A DNA stretch of 64,000 bases, taken from the NCBI RefSeq assembly GCF_004000765.1, contig NZ_BILW01000017.1, forward strand, positions 82,819 to 146,818. Reading direction: 5' to 3'. Positions within the stretch are counted from its first letter, which is position 1. Each line of letters starts with the position of its first letter. The stretch is from Paenibacillus chondroitinus NBRC 15376. Its GTDB lineage: Bacteria; Bacillota; Bacilli; Paenibacillales; NBRC-103111. Positions 62,822-64,000 of this stretch are shown in pieces. The notes beneath the pieces were generated by a model. The model made no database searches, was not told the origin of the DNA, and saw nothing but the letters and a program-made list of their open reading frames with translations. The position numbers were made by a program, and so were the translations under genes.

Positions 62822-63574
62822 ATGCAGAAAAATTGGGTTAACGCCATTATTGCACTTTCTATTATCGGCCTTATTTTTGGCTGGGTTCGTCATGCAGATG
62901 CTCGCAGCGGGCAAGAAGCGCTTCAGCTTTTGAACACGGTGAAACCGTACATGATGAATGAGCGGCACATCACTTTTAAATATACGGGCTATTACGGAAC
63001 TTGCGCTGGTAGCGATCTCAATATCCTGCAAACCGGTAAAAAGCTTTCTCAAGCCTTCGATATCCCGCAAAAAGAACAATTGGGCGAGTCCAATTCTCAT
63101 GCTGTGTACACAGCGAGTATGGAGATTGCTCCCGGTACGGTCGTTACTTTAACAGTTGCAAGTCCAGCTGGATCAAATGGCTGCTACACCGTCCTCAAAC
63201 TAGAGGCATCTGAACAAGCAGATCAATCTGAGCTTATGAATTGGCAGGAGCAAGCTAGCGATCAATTAAAGAAACTAGGCATTCAAGGGCAATGGAATGT
63301 GATGGTTCAAGGTTATGTGGACGAGCAGGTATTATACGGGAAAAATAGTGCCAACGAGCTTGCTCAAGCGGTAGCGCAGTCTTTTAGAGGTAAAACGGTA
63401 GAGAACTACAGCGATTCAAAGACGATTAGCTTGTCATTAGCTTCTGATGATTTTCAAACCTCCATCCAAAGCGGAAATCAAACCGTGAATTTGCAGCTTG
63501 CTCTGCATCAGGAATCAACTTCAGGCAAATGGCGCCTGACAGTGGGGACACCAATTATCACGATGGAATATTAA
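62822..63574 (+). CDS. YwmB-like TATA-box-binding-fold protein
   Basis: The 250 aa product has an N-terminal membrane/signal segment (WVNAIIALSIIGLIFGWV) and an extracellular-type alpha/beta region ending LALHQESTSGKWRLTVGTPIITMEY-like (LTVGTPIITMEY), which closely follows the C-terminus of B. subtilis YwmB. YwmB-family proteins are of unknown function and usually lie near cell-envelope genes. ATG 62822 is chosen; a GTG at 62810 falls inside the terminator stem. Confidence 0.78.
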   Translation: MQKNWVNAIIALSIIGLIFGWVRHADARSGQEALQLLNTVKPYMMNERHITFKYTGYYGTCAGSDLNILQTGKKLSQAFDIPQKEQLGESNSHAVYTASMEIAPGTVVTLTVASPAGSNGCYTVLKLEASEQADQSELMNWQEQASDQLKKLGIQGQWNVMVQGYVDEQVLYGKNSANELAQAVAQSFRGKTVENYSDSKTISLSLASDDFQTSIQSGNQTVNLQLALHQESTSGKWRLTVGTPIITMEY

Positions 63575-63587
63575 AAGGAGTGAGGAT

Positions 63588-63800
63588 ATGTCAACGATTA
63601 TGAAGCCTGTTATTCCGGGTGTGATTGCCGAATCCATTGAAAGCTTGCGACGGGAGGGATGGGAAGACGACGATTTCTTCAACTTTCCCAAATATGATGA
63701 CGAATCGGCGGAGGCTCGTATTCTGTTCCATTATTTTCGAAATAATCGCGTAACGTTCGCCGCAGCGATCATTAACAGCTATACCGTTCATGATGGATAA
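63588..63800 (+). CDS. Small hypothetical protein
   Basis: The 70 aa soluble product (KPVIPGVIAESIESLRREGW ... DDFFNFPKYDDESAEARILF) follows a good AAAAGGAGTGAGG RBS, 13 bases after the YwmB-like gene. No family is recognised. Confidence 0.7.
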   Translation: MSTIMKPVIPGVIAESIESLRREGWEDDDFFNFPKYDDESAEARILFHYFRNNRVTFAAAIINSYTVHDG

Positions 63801-63812
63801 AAGATGGCTTAC

Positions 63813-63847
63813 ACACTTGCTTGAAAGGGCAGGTGTTTCTTTGTTTT
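63813..63847 (+). terminator. Rho-independent terminator
   Basis: ACACTTGC pairs with GCAGGTGT (one G-T), followed by a T-rich tract. Confidence 0.75.
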
Positions 63848-63865
63848 AGAAAATGAAAAAAAGGG

Positions 63866-63895
63866 TTGCATTTCACTTGTTGGACATGTTATATT
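63866..63895 (+). promoter_or_regulatory. Promoter-like sequence 1 near the right edge
   Basis: TTGCAT and TATATT are separated by 18 bases. A poly-A tract (UP-element-like) precedes it. It points toward the right end of the window. Confidence 0.55.
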
Positions 63896-63966
63896 GTCAT
63901 TCCGGCCGCAAGAAAGCCGCGAAATAAGCGTGTCAAAGCAGCTCGAAAAAAGAATTAAAAAAAGAG

Positions 63967-63995
63967 TTGCACAATGAAAAATAGTATGGTATATT
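63967..63995 (+). promoter_or_regulatory. Promoter-like sequence 2 near the right edge
   Basis: TTGCAC and TATATT are separated by 17 bases, again after an A-rich tract. About 100 bases from promoter 1. Tandem promoters of this kind often drive rRNA or other highly expressed RNA, but the transcribed region lies outside the window. Confidence 0.55.
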
Positions 63996-64000
63996 ACTTT

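Noticed and set aside
1..64000. CRISPR arrays, complete insertion sequences or prophage genes
   Set aside because: No regularly spaced repeats, transposase or phage structural genes were seen on either strand.

Overview
The window looks like a chromosomal segment of a spore-forming, Gram-positive Paenibacillus-type bacterium (Bacillota). The evidence is two very large secreted proteins ending in S-layer homology (SLH) repeats, a complete tricistronic gerA-type germinant receptor, a spore-coat transglutaminase (Tgl), a YwmB-type protein, strong AGGAGG ribosome binding sites and many Rho-independent terminators. No canonical tRNA, rRNA, complete transposase, prophage or CRISPR array is visible.

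Layout. (1) 55-3750: SLH cell-wall protein with NHL and Ig-like modules. (2) 3806-7474: a compact NAD/ADP-ribose operon: an NrtR-like Nudix regulator with its own promoter and palindrome, a NADAR protein, a decayed macrodomain gene, a PARG-type macrodomain hydrolase and a DraG-type ADP-ribosylhydrolase. (3) 7475-20430: an AT-rich accessory and defence island: a decayed fragment, a giant SEC-C/PD-(D/E)XK-like protein, a broken NERD/zinc-ribbon gene, an overlapping McrB-McrC pair followed by a membrane-anchored Mrr-type nuclease, then an XRE repressor with palindromic operators controlling a small gene that has a decayed duplicate. (4) 20555-25303: MORN-repeat protein, membrane proteins, a possibly 5'-truncated CPBP protease, Tgl and a His/Gln-rich probable coat protein. 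(5) 25513-28072: cysD and cysN (ATP sulfurylase), CysN carrying an inactivated APS-kinase-like tail. (6) 28283-31728: a three-gene surface-glycan operon. (7) 31850-35200: a structured, partly tRNA-like region, an SPFH/Band-7 protein and an alpha-solenoid protein, matching a described association of Band-7 proteins with tRNA-like RNA but without an RtcB ligase here. (8) 35452-39293: small membrane proteins, a YHYH-domain protein, an aldo/keto reductase and an epimerase. (9) 39304-45147: gerA/gerB/gerC-type receptor, DUF1801 protein, a truncated TOTE-type primase N-terminus and an O-antigen-ligase-like protein. (10) 45234-49412: second giant SLH protein. (11) 49459-62819: a full ethanolamine-utilisation (eut) microcompartment operon preceded by an ANTAR-type attenuator. 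(12) 62822-64000: YwmB-type protein, a small protein and two strong promoter-like sequences that point out of the window.

How it works together. The eut operon is self-contained: the permease imports ethanolamine, EutBC (reactivated by EutA) splits it to acetaldehyde and ammonia, EutE makes acetyl-CoA and the PduL-type enzyme makes acetyl phosphate, inside a shell of EutL, EutK-like, EutM, EutN and EutS. EutW/EutV would sense and antiterminate at the leader hairpin. The strongest candidates for poorly described biology are the tRNA-like/SPFH/solenoid unit, the NrtR-NADAR-macro-PARG-ARH cluster, and the McrBC plus membrane-Mrr island with its SEC-C nuclease neighbour.
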